From positions 112,186,234 through 112,250,233 of the forward strand of contig OZ035962.1 of assembly GCA_964034945.1 (NCBI GenBank): DNA of 64,000 nt, in the 5' to 3' direction. Position 1 is the first letter of the stretch; each line of letters opens with the position of its first letter. The notes under the pieces are model-generated. The model was not told where the DNA came from. It made no database searches and saw only the letters and a program-made list of their open reading frames with translations. A program made the position numbers and the translations under genes. Of this stretch, positions 37,502-52,500 are shown in pieces. This DNA is from Chrysopilus asiliformis (taxonomy: Eukaryota > Arthropoda > Insecta > Diptera > Rhagionidae).

Positions 37502-40500
37502 GCACAAAGGATCTCGAAAACCCACCTAACGATTTTAACGAAACTTGGAGGTTAGGGATTTTCGGGGACAAGGAATCGATCTAGATAGGTCTCCCCTCTG
37601 AGAAAATTCCCCCTCGATACCCCTCGCCAGGTATCTTCGAATTGGGTGGTCCGATCTTAATGAAACTTTACAGTATTACTAAGGGGGCTAAGGGCTTTCG
37701 ATTTTTCCACTACAAACCTGACTTTTCCCTCCCCTCGATAACCCTCACCTGGTGTCTCAAAACAACGTTTCAAAAATCGGTGACAGCGATTACTCAATAA
37801 CCACTCAACCGATTTCTATGAAATTTTGTTATCGCGCGTTAGTTTTAGTTCTAACTAAAACTTGCTAGGTCGGGAATTTAAAAACTCTGAAAAAGCTCTG
37901 TAAAGATAATGTGAATTTAGTTTTTCCCCAAAAATCAGCAAAAGTAGGATTTTGAGGTCGCCGAGCATGGCTCGGTCTTCCTGGTACTTTTAAATAACTC
38001 GAGAACGCGCTGAGTTAGCGACTTGAATTTTTTCGTAAATAAGTTTTACAAAAATCATAGTTTTCTATCAAATTTTGGAAAATGATATTAATTATAAAAT
38101 AATTTTGTATATTTGTTGCTTTGACGGTTTTTACGTATCTTAACGATGAAGATATTTGAAAAACTATTATTTTTTACATATAACTGAATATATAGAAATT
38201 TTTGTGTTGATCACAAGTGATATTTTTTAAATAATTTTTAGTGTATGAAGCTAAAATATGCTTTCAAGCGTGAAAAACTTAATTTTTTTGAAATATATTA
38301 CGTAAAAATTGTTACTAATCACATAACTAATTTGTTGTCTTTTCGATAACTCTTAAAAATCCTTTAACAAATACTTTTATTTAGTTTATCTTTCTATCGT
38401 TATTAAAATAACTATGTAAGCGCACATTCTATTGTCATCTACGACTTGGAAAAAACAACATCAAAATGAACTAAAAATATATCACGATCTCTCGCCACCT
38501 CAAAACGCACGTAAAATCCTTTACGATTTCAGTAATAAAAACATCTAAGGTTTTTGTCTTTCAATGCTTCCCGTCGTAAACGAAAAACCCTAAATCCATC
38601 GATACGAAACTAAAAACAAAGCGACACCATTAGGGACAAAAAGCATAGGTGCTGGGAAACAGGAAAAAAATCTTCTAGTAGCGAAAACAAGAAAAACTAA
38701 AGACAGAATTATGCTCGATGTAAGCCCCAAAAAGGGAGGCATTTTATCACGTGGAAGTAACAGAAACGGCTCCGATGTCCGTATATTTGTCGATCTGCCT
38801 CATACTTTTTTCGGGTGACTGCAATCTATAAGATAGACCTTGAGTTCTTTTTTTTTCTCATGTACTTTTACTCGTCGTTCCTCTTCATTTCCTACCTGGT
38901 CTGACAGTAAGAAATTTCTTGTCTTAATTCAAGTTCCAATTTCCAAAGAACTTCCACGAGGAGACAAGAAGGTGGGGCAAGAGTGATGGCGATAAGATGT
39001 CCGTTCAAATGATTCTGGATGTGACAGCATTAACTTTTCGGGATCTTAGAATTATTGATGTCGGTATATTTACAAATATATCGGTATGTGATGGCTATTT
39101 TGTTGCTTAATTTAGTATAGCTCTTAAAGAAGTTCAATTCCGTTCCTTCGCAGCAATCGACCTGGCAACGTCATCGACAGAATTCATACCTCATCTCTTC
39201 ACTATATAGTCAAATGGACGTAGGCATCGTTGAGCATCATTTTCGTTTAACTTTTCCTGAAATAAAGATTAATTGATGGAATCCTATCCGTTTTCATCAG
39301 ATCATCGCCCATATCGGCCCATCCCTCATCACGTTCCCGAAACTAATGGCATGTTTAGACTAAAATTAATTACTTTTTGAGCACATCAATCGAGAATCCA
39401 CTCGGGGGAGTAGAATACCAGTAGGACGTCGACCGTCGGAACCAATTCGATAAAAAGGATGAACAAGTATCTCCGAAATATTTCAACTCAGCTTAAATAA
39501 ATTCAAGTTTCCACATAAATGTAATAGAAATTTAACAATTTCTCGGGATAACACATCATCTTTAATGTACACTTTGTGACTATATAGGAAAGTGTGGCTT
39601 CACCTTTAAGGAAAAAGACTAAGAATTGTGCGTTGTTTTCGAGACATCAAAATAAAATCGGGAATTTTATTATTTCACCCCTGCCGACACACATACGCGT
39701 TTTATGTTTTCAAAAGATTCCTAAGGGATAAGAAAAAATTGCTTTCCATAAACATATCTGGAAGAACTTTATTGTGATTTACACCTAAATCGTACATCAC
39801 TTGGGATTGTCTGCTTGCTATTTCCGGCATATATTTACACTACATATATGTATTTATAGGGACATTCCTTTCTCGTACTAATTGTAGTCCTTTTATCCTT
39901 TGTTGTGGTCAGTCGAATGTCGGTCATCCTATGTTACACACAGCCTTCTATTTGACTGACATTCCTATTTTGCCCCACGCCTTCTGTGTTCCCCAAGTAA
40001 AGCTGCTAAAATATCATCTACAAAAACAACATTTCACATAAATGTTTTCCTTCCCTTGATTTAACTAAGACTTGTGTTGGCATATAAATAGAGAATTTGA
40101 TTACACATTTTACTAACCTTCTTTCTATTAATTTTTTTTGTTGTTGTTTATTGTCTTTTTTTCCAGGTGTTCACCTGTCAGGCAAGTAATGGTCATGTGG
40201 TGCCGCCGCTGTCAAGCACAGTCAAATTGGACATGAAGTGTAAGTTGATGCATTATATTTCTTACATATATTTACAAATCCTTATCTATATATCTGTATA
40301 AAGAGCCATTGTTGTCCCTTGATTTATCTTCATTCACATTTTTTTTTTGGTTAACTTTAATTATATTTGTGATTGAATCTGAAAACATTTCAACCAAATC
40401 GAATTCGTATAGGTTTGATCTTTTCCAAAGAAACACTCTAAGAAATCCATGCTTCAATTTGACAATGTTGTGATGTTTAATCATCTAAAAAGGATAAAAA

Positions 40501-43500
40501 TAGTTTATTACGAAAGACTATATCAATTAGATTGATTAGAAATCATTTGTGGATACAATTCTTATTAATGATTTCACTTGACCTTTTAAATTTACTAAAG
40601 GGTTGAAAAACAATTTTCTTGATTAAATTTTATATTAAGCAATATCCTTTATTGTGCAAGGCCGATTTTTTAAAATGTTGTCTATAATATTGTATTTTTT
40701 TTTTGAATTTTTTAAAACTCTATTTTTAAACAATTTTTCGAGGGTGAGTTTTCTAATCAAATCTCATGTTGCTGTCTGGCAAGAGTTCTCGAGTAGGTCT
40801 CCGTCATGAATACAACACTTAAAAGTGAAAAGTTAGATTTACTTATTTGATTTTTAAATTATATTTCTGTATTATTAGCATAATTTTAAATCATGACTTT
40901 CGAACTTCAAGGGTAGTTTTTCCTTCTGTTTTAATTTGTTTAAAAAAAATCTCATGAAGTTTTGTGAAGAAGAGCTAGAAAGCAAAACGCCAATTTTATG
41001 TATTTTAACATCCCGCACGTTTAAACAAAATAAATAACCGACTTTTGCATAATTTACCATATTATTAAGGAGTTGTGGGCGTTAAACGTGTTAGCACTAA
41101 AAATAGTGCTACCGTGATTATCCAAAGCTACACATTTTGCCGCCATTTTGCTCACATCGAAATTTCCTTGGGTGTAATTAGGGCACACCTCGATCTAGAT
41201 GAGTGTTAGCCCCATAAAACATTTATGGATGCCGTCAAAGAGCACAAAAGAAAGTGAGGTCCTGATGTGAGACTTTTTACAGCCCCTCAAATAAAGGCAA
41301 CAAAAGAATACGTCGACCGTATGTTTGCCACATATCCTGTCAAGTATTAACGGAATTTATGTTACCCGAATTCGCAACAATCTCCAGATGGCCAGGACTC
41401 TTTGCTACTATAACGTAATGTAAGTGGATAAGTATGCTTCGCTTGTAAAAGTTTTTCCTACAAAGCGGTTAATTAAGAAATAAACATAAACTAAGGGTAA
41501 ATTCAACTAACCACGGTTGCTACATATAATTTTACCAGCACACTAGACTACAACTGACCTTTTTCATCCAGGAGAAGAGAAGAAATTGTAAAAATTTTAT
41601 AGTGTCGACGTTAACAAAGTTTATTGTATATGAAACGAAAATTTCGACTTGATTTTGACAACTGGGAAAACTACGTGAAAGTAGGTAAGCTAAGCACCTG
41701 GTGTAGGAATCTTCTATGACACATGTCGTCCTTCACAAGGATACCAAAATCCACTATCGACTCTCATTTACTATTATGTTCAAAATCCGTTCGAACAAGT
41801 GTTATGCAATTAGCGAAGCTAATTTATGTTTTTGGATCTTGGCCAAGTATTAAATTGCGATACGTTGTGGTAGAGAGAAAAGGCCGCTACTAATCTAAAA
41901 ATTACGTTCCTGGCCGCAATAAATCACCATCGTCTAGCATACAATCAGTGGAATCAACAAAGCATTATGTTTATGGGCAACATTTTTCATAACATGCGAC
42001 CGGTAACGAGTAGAGAGCCCACCACCCGAAAACAGCAAACCACTGACCTTTTCATTTTCCACTTCTAGAATTTTTCATCCTCCGCCGCCGTCACTTCGTG
42101 TTTAGCCAACCCTTAAACGAAATATCCCTCATTGAGCTAATATGAGTTTTTTTTATATATTCATTGATTCGATATATTTTGGTCTGGCCATAACAATGAT
42201 ACAAATTTGATATTATATACAGCATAAACGTCTTTCATGGCTCATCGCGTTTCTTTTTATCCTTCCGCATTATCTGATAGCCGATCAAAGTTTCCTTCCC
42301 CGCCGTGAGTCTATGATATGTCCGTCTATCAGTTCATCATAACCAATTCAAGTCTAAATAAAAAATCGAAATATAAATCGAAAATCTAATGCTATGACAG
42401 CCAACAGAATCGCCTCGAACTAATAAATGTCCAAACACTTGTACATTTATTGCGGATACACAGACAATTTTTTTTTTGTCTTACCTTGGATGTGATAAAA
42501 ATCGATATTTATGTGGCCTTTGGAGTAAATTTGGTGGGGTCTGGCTAGTTTAATCCAAGTAATCTTATCATTTCTCGATCGGCTTATATCAAAAGACCAC
42601 GAAAACAGGAAACAAATAACTAGGATTCCTTTTCGGCACTTTATTAGGGATTTAGCAGCGTTCCAATATTGTCCAGCTGTTTTACAGTGAAGTCTCGATA
42701 AAGTTGACTTCGGTAGTTTATTTTTATTATTTTTAATTGCATACAAAAAATCACGAATTAGCATGACGACGGGAAATGGGGTCCTACGAAGCCTAGCGTG
42801 ACGTATTTTATGGGCAGCCTCGAAATCTTTTAATTTTTTTTTAAAAGATCGATCCTCGCAGGGTAAAAAATTTTAGGACATAAAATTTCGAATCAATCTG
42901 TCGAGTTGTTGTCGAATTGAATTTTATCCAATCGTGAAAAGTCAGTGATTCATATTTAGCACAGGTTTTCCATTTTGCTCATGTGTTTCTTTCGTAATCT
43001 GTACAAAAACATATTTTTTTAAATAACGTATAAAACTAATAAAACGCTCAACTTAAAAAACATGCGGCGCATTATCCTTTATTAAATTTTACCGTGCGTA
43101 AATTTACTATTTTTTGGCTTGCGGCGCATATTCTATGAGGATTTATCCTATAATATAATACGAGGAATGTCTGTCTGTCTGTCTGTCTGTCTGTCTGCAC
43201 AAACGATCTCGAAAACCCGCCTAACGATTTTCACGAAACTTGGGGGTTAGGGATTTTCGGGGACAAGGAATTGATCTAGATAGGTTTCCCCTCTGAGAAA
43301 ATTCCCCCTCGATACCCCTCGCCTGGTATCTTCGAATTGGGTCGTCCGATTTTAATGAAACTTTACAGTATTACTAAGGGGCTAAGGGCTTTCGATTTTC
43401 CCACTACAAACCTGATGTTTTTATATAAAAAAAATCAACATTATACCCAATTATATTCGTCATATGAAGTTTAATTATGTAAGAAAGGTATCGTCTCACC

Positions 43501-46500
43501 GTTAGGTGGATTAGACTGTGTTTTTCTAATATATTGCGTGTTTTTTTCTAACAGAGGTGAGAACCATCTAGATTCTAGATCGATAGGTCTCACCTCTCCA
43601 AAATTTCAGCAAAAGGACGACTTTGGGGTGGCCGAGCATGGCTTGGTTTTTCTGGTACTATATCAACAATCTATCAACAATCTATGGACCAGAGCCTGAA
43701 AAGAACCGATCGGTCCTGTTAAAATTTAAAAAAAAAACCTCTGAAGATGGTTTTATTTAACTTTTGGCGATATGTCCGTTTGTTAATACCAAAAGACTTT
43801 GACCATTTTATTATAATAAAAGCAGGTTAAACATTTAGTTTTAACAGATATTTGGATTTCACTGTCAGAAGTTAAACTTGTCCAACCAGCACACCGAATG
43901 AGGGAGAATTTGTGATTTTATCATTAATCCACAATACTTTGAGAATAATATCAAAATGCCCTCGTACATATTTTGTTGAAAAAGTAATCAGATTTTTAGA
44001 CAAACGTTAGATAACGAGCAACGATTGCTGATCCTCCAAATCAGAATGATTGCCTTGGATATAATAAGGTAGTATTTTTAACTTAAGGAGCAGACATATT
44101 CAGATTCTGATCATGTGTTCAACTCTTTAAAATTGATTGCTAATGATGACGATGATGACCAAGGCCTAGATCTCCTCCTATGCCTATTCATAGTGAATCA
44201 GGTACGCGGCGTGGGTACGTGATGAATATTTTTAAGTGGCCTATTAGGAAACTTGGATAATAGATGGCTGCCTAGTAATTATCAGATTTGTTGAAATATC
44301 TTTCGGAGCCATTTCGAAGATAAATGTCTTATGCTGAGTTAAAAAATAATTTTAACGACCCAACGTTAAGCGCAAAGGTAACATCGAAAAAAGGTCAGGA
44401 CAGGTATAGTAAATAATCCAGGGATTTAGGAAAAAAAATACACAATATGAAAATTCTAAGGTTTGTTTCGAAAGCGATTTTTTATGGGGCGTTTTTTTTA
44501 AAGGTTGTTGTTAGAACATGTAAATTAAATTGGGTATTCGTTTAATCGTTCCATGGTCAACACAACATCCTGTTTTAGCAACCTTTTCTAAAACATATTT
44601 GTAGATAACGACGACCTTTAATGCGGATGATGGCGATGATGATAGTCTAACGGTGACCTGACCTGGTTCAGTGGCGCCATTTTAATTTTCATTCCCACTT
44701 TATAATACTGGAGATGGTTTTTAGGTACATTTATTTGTTTGCCTAAACCACAGAAAATCTTTAACGCTCAAGAGGCAGGGGATATTAGTGTTTTTATTAT
44801 GCAAGAAATAGCGAACAAAAAGTCGCTCATTAACATGTCGTTATTATGTTAAATCCAGTTTTATGACTTTAAAAACGAAAAATATGTCACGAGTTAATCT
44901 CTTTGGTAAACCTTTTATTATGGGTTAAAATAGGGCTAGACCGAATTTTAACTAAAGCCACCAAGTCTTTTGTAGCTCACAAGGCGTATTAAAAGTCAGG
45001 GGTAATTTTCCATGGATTATTTTTGGTCCATGCTATGGAAATATTTTTGTTACAAAACACTAACAGGAACAATAGAATTTTTTGACTAAAGCACCGACCT
45101 CATTACCCTTTCTGTCATGCCGTATTAAAGTCAATTCAAATAATTCAAAAAAATTTATGGAGTAGATTTGAATTTAAGTTTGTGCGATTGTTGACGTTTT
45201 GTTTATTAGCATCGCTCGAAAGAGATTAAACTTTTCAAGAAAACATTAAACTTTGGGTAATCAGATTATGATTTTACAATAAATTACTTTCTTATTTCCT
45301 TGTGAAAATGTCAAACGCTAAAATAACAACATAAATTTTTCCAAGATTCAAAGATTTTTTTGGCCTTTTGGTTCCCATAATTATTTGGTTGTTGCAATAT
45401 CTGACATTTTGAGCAGATTTTTTTTACTAATAGCATCTTTGGTGACATTTTTTTCGAGTTTTCTGGGGAAGGACACGGAAGTCTGGAGTATTAAATAACA
45501 TAAAAAAAATCGCGAAAAAGAAAGAGAGCAGGAAGTTGAGTGGGAGGGAGGGGGAGGTGGCAAAATACCCTAGTTGGAAAAAATGCTGATCGACAAAAAT
45601 ATCTTAATTAGAATTTTTTTTACAGTAGTTCCAATTATTCCGCAGATTTTAAAGAATTTGCATAAGCATATTTTTTATATCAAAAAATAAGTACTTATGC
45701 CTAACCATTTTTGAGAAATCTGCAAAGAACTTTCCCATTTATGTGGAGCAAAAGGCTGTTCCGCAAGTTGGACGTACATTTTATAAATAAAACATTAGTG
45801 CCAAAATTTCGAAATTTATCTTGAATTTCTCTCAAGTTTTCGTATCAAAGACCGATCAGAGAGAAGTAGTTTGTCTCAATTTTTGTTTATGATTATCTAG
45901 TCAAAAATGGTATCTTAATTTTCGGGTATGCAATAAAAATTGCGCCGCAGGTAAAATTTTTATTAAAAAATTCCATATAGGCAAAAATTTTTTTAAAAAA
46001 AATCACTACAGGTAAAATTTGTACAGTAGAATCCCGATAATTCGTATTTCAAGGGACCAGCAAATTCATACGAATTAGCGGGATATACGAATTATCGGGG
46101 TACGAATTATCAAATATATACCCTTAAATTAGGTTTGCCATCCCGCCCTTTTTCTCCGAACTCTGTCCTCTATTTAAGGGCATCCGGGGGTGTTTTTGTT
46201 ATTTTTTAATTGCGCCCAGGGTAGGAAAATTCAATCCTAGAAAAGCAGACACCTTAAAAAAAAACTCCCCCGGACGGCTAAAATAGAGGTGGTCTGGGGA
46301 AAGGAGGATCGAAAGGCAACCTTACATTAAATTGACCTAATAGTTGCTAGGAAAGTGCGGCTCTATGCTTTTTTCTTTGTGAAGTCCGCATTCGACGCAA
46401 CGAACTTCCAAATGCCTCAAAATGATGCCTAAAAAGCCTTGCCACCTCAGAAAAATGATGCCCTAATGCGCATATCACAGTGCCGATTGCGATTGCGATC

Positions 46501-49500
46501 GAAGCTTCTCGACCAATGAGAGCAAGGCTTTCAATGATAGGGACATGAAAGCTTTGATCTCATTGGTCGAGCAGCTTCAATCGTAATCGTAATCGTAGTC
46601 GCAACCGTAATCGTAATCGTAATCGTAATCGCAATCGCCAGTGTGATACGGGCATAAGTGGGTGCCTTTGTACTTGAACCCAGCCTCAATGTCCAGCCGA
46701 TTAGCTAGCTAAAGTAAAATTACCAGCACATTGATGAAAATTTCGATCAAGTTGCGAATTCCAGTTTCGAATTTGTTGCATTCATCTAAAATTTACACCT
46801 GGCTAGTGGCGATTTTACCCCCCACCTTTCCCTCCGCCCCTTCCTGATCACCATCGTTTCGGTACTGCATATACAGATCGACATGTCTAAACGGAAGTTT
46901 CCAAAATGTGTGATAGTTTTTTTTCTACCACTCTTTTTTTGTACCACAAATGAAATATAAAATACCCTATTTAAAATTTCACAATATAGGCTTCAAAGAA
47001 AAAACACACCTCTTTCATTTCTCGTTCAGTGACAAAAAACATGAATATTACGTGACATTCGTAGTGCAAATCGTTTATGTAATTCTAAACAACACCAATT
47101 TATGAAAGCATCAATTTTCCTTTAAAGCGTTAATTTCACCTAGCATGTCAAAAAGGACCCTTAATTAATATGAACAGCATCAATTTAAAAATGGGTTTAT
47201 GGGAACATGGAAAAAAAATATATTTCGATGTCAATTATGCACAAAGACGTCATACAAAGTAGTGACTTAAGCATTGTTCCTTTTAAGTAATAATTTTCGC
47301 AATTTTCCATTTTCCTTTTGCAACCCTCTCTTCCGGTATGAATCCAGAACGGTGCCACCCTTAATTTAGTTTTTCTCGCGATTGAAAAATTCAAAATGAA
47401 CTACGAAAATGATTGTTAGCTCATCTGACGACAGTTGAGGTGTATGGGTGAATTCAGTTCCTATCTTAAATTAAAATGAAAAGAATCCAAGCAATGTAGT
47501 ACATACTTATCCCTTCGTATAGTTTATGGACTCCATACGGAAAAGTCATTCATTAAGTCATCTCACGTCACAATGCAGGTTTTCATTTTTCGATCTAACC
47601 ACCAGGCGGTACCACAATAGCTCATTATAATTAATTAATGGCACGCTTCGTTCGGCATAAAAGATTCCGATCCTGCCAGCCACTAGTCCGCGTTTCCTTG
47701 TCTTTCTTGCTAGCACAGTTGCCTAACCCAAAAAAATAGGCGGAAATGAAGTCGAGGCAGGCAAAAAAAAACTACTACAGCTACCAACCCCTAATCTACC
47801 CATATGGCATTGTCCCTTTTTGGGGTAGAAGTTTTTTTTAGCCTTGAATTGTGCTTTGCTAGGAATAAATTTAAGCACGACTGCGATTTCTTTTCAACCA
47901 ATTTTCCTTGACATCACCCTCTTAATCACCCCACGTCGAGAACCTCGGAATCTAATTGATATGAGAAACAACTTTCGTTGTCACCACTACGCGGTAAAAA
48001 TCGTGTGTAATATTGATGAGATTTTTTTAGCGAAAAATTAACATTTAAAGTTTTTAGATTCAAAAAGTGTGATAAATCGAAATTTCCACAGTCACTAGAG
48101 CAATGATTAATACCGACGGTGTAAAACTCCTGTGGGTCATTTTTTTGGCGCAGTTTTTGCCCGTGGCGCATGCAAGCCTTTACAGAGCACAGCAATCTCT
48201 ATTAGCGGTTCTGCACGAAAAACCCTACAGATAAACATTCAAAAATACTGAGAGAAAAGCAAAGGCTTGTGCAATTCAAAGCTTTCGTGATGTTTTCCGT
48301 AATGTTAAGGACAAGACTTGAAACAGTCAGAATTTATCCTAAAATTTTTAACCGTGCAAAACTTTATTATAAACATTGGATTTAAATAGAACGGAAGAAG
48401 AGCAAGGCATTGTCTTCGTTAATTCCGTACCCCATAAGTTTTTTTGCCAATGATTTTTTTTTCAAACTACTAAAGTCCGATAAAACAGTTGAAAAATTAG
48501 ACTACATACAAAAACATTGCCAGCAACCGCTTTTTTAAGGGTACATGGAAGCCAAGCAAACAACCCCATAATTGTTTATCTTAAACTAAAAGATTTCTGT
48601 TTTATGATTCGGGTCTATTCATGGGACACAATAAAATCCGATGACAGTTGGCTGGCTATTGTCATTAAAGTGGAAACTCACTGATTGAGGGGGTGGAAAG
48701 GATTTAAATTTTTCTTCCAACAGGAATAGTGCTGGTGGTTATGTTAACTCAACCTGGAATAGCATTCACAGTCCTTACTTCTTTTATACTGTTTTTAGTT
48801 CCCGTTGTGTTTCATATATTCTTTTTTTTTTCACCGGACACTCTTGTTCCTAATATCTTTGCTGAAATAGACATAATAGAGTAAAAAAATGTGAAAGGAA
48901 AATTTCTTGTTTTCCCTTTGTTGTTTTTTAATCTCGCACGGAAGTGAATAACGAACGAAGGCAGAACAATAACACCAAGAATGAAGAGAAAATTAAACGA
49001 AAAAAATCCATTGGTTGTCACTAACTGGAATACACCCGAACTCTATCATCATCCCCTAGAATAATTCATCCCATTCGTAGTGAGAAATTCTGTAAAGATA
49101 AAAAATTCAATTGCCATTGTATTTCAACAACGCTTACGTTTTTTCTTCTACCCTATAAAAACAATTCCAGGGAAAAACTTTTTAATGTGTGGCTACGTTT
49201 GCTTTGTTTTTTATACCCGTATGGTGAAACCAAAGGGTATATTAACTTTGCTTTACCGTTTGTAACGCCAAGATCCCGTCATCACACACAAAAATGAATT
49301 ACACCAGTGTGTTTAGAATGATAAAAAAAATTGAATTTTGCATGTCCGTCCGTCTGTCCGTCTGTCTGTCCGTCTGTCCGTCTGTCTGTCTGTGGCGCGG
49401 ATTGCGGGCGCACGGATTGAGCTAGAGACTTGAGACTTGAATTTTGCACATATCCGTTTTTCGTAAAATGTGAGGCTAAGTTCGTTAATGGGCAAAAATG

Positions 49501-52500
49501 AACCATTAGGGGGGGTACCCCCCATACGAACGAAAACTTTTTTTCTGAATATCTCAAAAACGGTGAATTTTATCAAAAAAGTCCAAGAACAAAAGTTATT
49601 TAGGATATGATTCTACATAAAACTCCCATACATCAAAATCCGATTGGAATAAATTTTAAAAAATCTTGTTGGAAAGTTTGACTTCAAAGTGGAATTTTGG
49701 TATAACTGTTCGAATTTTGATACGAATATCACCATACGGGTCTCCAATGATTGCCAGATTGGCAATTATAGCTTTTGTTATGTTTTTTTTTTATTTTTTT
49801 TATTCTACACCTATCCCCGTTTCGGTATCCTCTAGCTAGCGAATGTATATTGTATCTGGTAACTGAGGGGAAAACCAGGAACACATTCTGGAATTTAGTT
49901 CAGGTAAGTTGAAAAAGCATGAAAAAGTTTGGTTGTTGTACGCTTTCATGTAGGCATACACACTTGAAGGGTTTTCGTCCTTTCGTGTATGGTTCGCTCT
50001 AGATTTCTCTCGAGGACACTTCTCGCAATAACTGCCGATCGTCAGTGACATTGCCCCTTTGTGCTTAGTGGCCCCGCGCGGGTCGGTACTCGAGAAGACA
50101 ATGATTTGCTTTTATGCTGCAATTGCGGATAATGGGGACTTCCTCCCTTATCAATTGAATAGTCAAGTGATTTGTGGCTTCCTCGTCTTATTATTTAACA
50201 ATGAGTGAATGTAGGAACTTAACCCCCTTCAACAGACAATTGACATTTAAACTTTAAACAAGGTTTGTTGCACTTTTGAGGCTTTTGCTATTATTTTGTA
50301 TATTTTGTTCTACGTTTCCGATTACTAGTGGTAAGTTTTTTATTATTAGACATATCTATTAAATTTGTCGTATAAGATGTAAGCTATTAGGTAGTACTTC
50401 CACATATTTAACGATTTTGGTGACCTCATTTGTTTACTATGGACCTTTTATTGACTTTAATCTCTGTTCTTTGTTGTCATTTATTACACGAATGGCTGCT
50501 ACAAACTACAATTGCCAGGCAATCGTAAAATATGCTACAATGGCGAGATTCTGAACTTTCAAATGTCAAATCTTCAATTCGAAGTTTGTCCGATCGAATT
50601 TTGACTTAATATTATTTTTATTTTCGATCAGATTTACAGTCCAGCACTTTTTTATGCTAATCTAGTACCAAAAAAACATCCCACATGCTCTCCACCAGTC
50701 TTGTAAATAACCAAAACTACTAAACTATTAAAAACTCAGTGAACCAAAACCAGAAGCAAAACCAAAATTTTGAAATTTTAGAAGCCAAAACCAGAATCTA
50801 AAACTAGAGCCAAATTTGGAAATTCTAGGAATCGAAACCAAAAACCAGAAATCCAATTATTCCTTGGACCAAAACCGAACCACACTCAAAAAACTTGGCT
50901 TTGCGTCTCTGTTTGTTTCTCAATTTTGGATTTTCTTCCAGGCTTCCAAAAAGGTTTCTTATGACAATTTTTTTTTAATTTTATCAACAAAAAAATGCTT
51001 ATCAATTATTAATACATAATATTATTTTGCAACATTTTTTTCAAATTTTTCAAATTTAATACTTAATAATAACTCTTTAAGGATATTCGAATATTTTTTC
51101 CCTATTTTCGCTATAAAACGATTTTGCGAATAGTTATTTATAACCGAAACTTACCGCCTCCATCAACTCGGCATAGCAAGGATTATTTTCAGCATAAATT
51201 ATGTAAACGAAATGTATTTTTATTACACATTTTTTTCTTGTGACCAAAACCTACAGGAACTATTACATTAAACTCAATTTATTTAACATTTCTTGTAGAT
51301 TTTTCCCTTTGTGCTGGTGCTAACGAACCATTCTATATTCGTTACATTGCAATTACTTTTAGCTTAGTTAGAAACGGTAACGAGGTGTTTGTTTCGTAAA
51401 AACCTCTTTTAAAAAAAAGTCCTGACCAGACTTTACTGAAAAACCAAGAGTAGAAAAGGCGACTTTTAACAGGATTCATTATCGGCAACGCGCCTATATT
51501 CCAACTCTTTCGAAACCACAGCAAAACAAAAATTGTAGAAAAACAAAACTCTTCTACAAGTTTTCCAAACGAATCCTGATGGTCTAACCATATTTTTTTT
51601 TACTCAAAGTAAGCGATCATAGTACAACAATATATGAAAATCTATGTGTATAAAGCGTACTCGTATTCGTAGTCCCGAACAGGAAATCCGCTCCAAATAA
51701 TTCCCCTTCAAACAAACCCTAATTGCAAGGTATGCACATAAAAAGGAAATTTCACGTGGCAGCTATTATTTTTACCTCTTGCCGCCCATACATGCGATCC
51801 CTTTTCCAGATTCAGATAGTCAGGATATCGAGGTACCAGGCATGGTTCCAGGTTTCAGCTCAGTTGACTTTTTTAGTCCGTCGTAGCGTTTTAACTCTTA
51901 GTCGTCAGTCGCAGTGGTAGCTACTAAACCCCGTAAGTCCTTATTTGCTTGTCTTCAGGCCAAGCATAATTGATTGGGACACGTTTTCCAGGCACACAAA
52001 AAAAATATTCACCTACACACGCATACAAACACGGAATCAGGCAAATTCTAATGCCGCACTAATAAAAAAAAACTAAAGCTGAACAAAACATACATAAATA
52101 AATAAGTAAGCAAATAAATGGGAAAAAGCCCTTTTTGTGCCCTGTAATCAAGTAATCACCACAATCAATACCTGATGTTGTCTACCCACTGCTACTGCAT
52201 GAATTTCGTGAATTTGGATATATTGGGGTTGATTTTTTTTACTCTCTGTGTGTGTATGGAGAATATTATATGCTTTGAGTCCAGTAACGGATATTAGTAG
52301 ACCCGGCTATAGGTTAGCCCCGGTCCGGTTTTTTACAGTCCCTGATTTACTTAACTCTATACCATCAATAAATGCCTCCATCGTCACTGCTACGAATTAA
52401 ATTTGTCACGGGCGTTGTGAAAAGTAAACACGAAAGATTTTAATTGATTGATAAGGAAAGTAAGGTTAACTGGACTTCTATGTTATGTTATTAGAAATCT

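Larger units (their letters stand above)
34324..40166 (+). other. Intron splitting Ig2 (5.8 kb)
   Basis: Runs from a gtaagt donor to a ttttccag acceptor, phase 0. It contains a GAT microsatellite at about 35748-35767 and the nested GTCT repeat pair at 37413-38170. The rest, including 38.2-40.1 kb, has no recognised gene or repeat. Confidence 0.85.

Noticed and set aside
49282..49576. ORFs with QTDRRTDGQTDG repeats
   Set aside because: They read through the GTCC/GTCT tract of repeat F.
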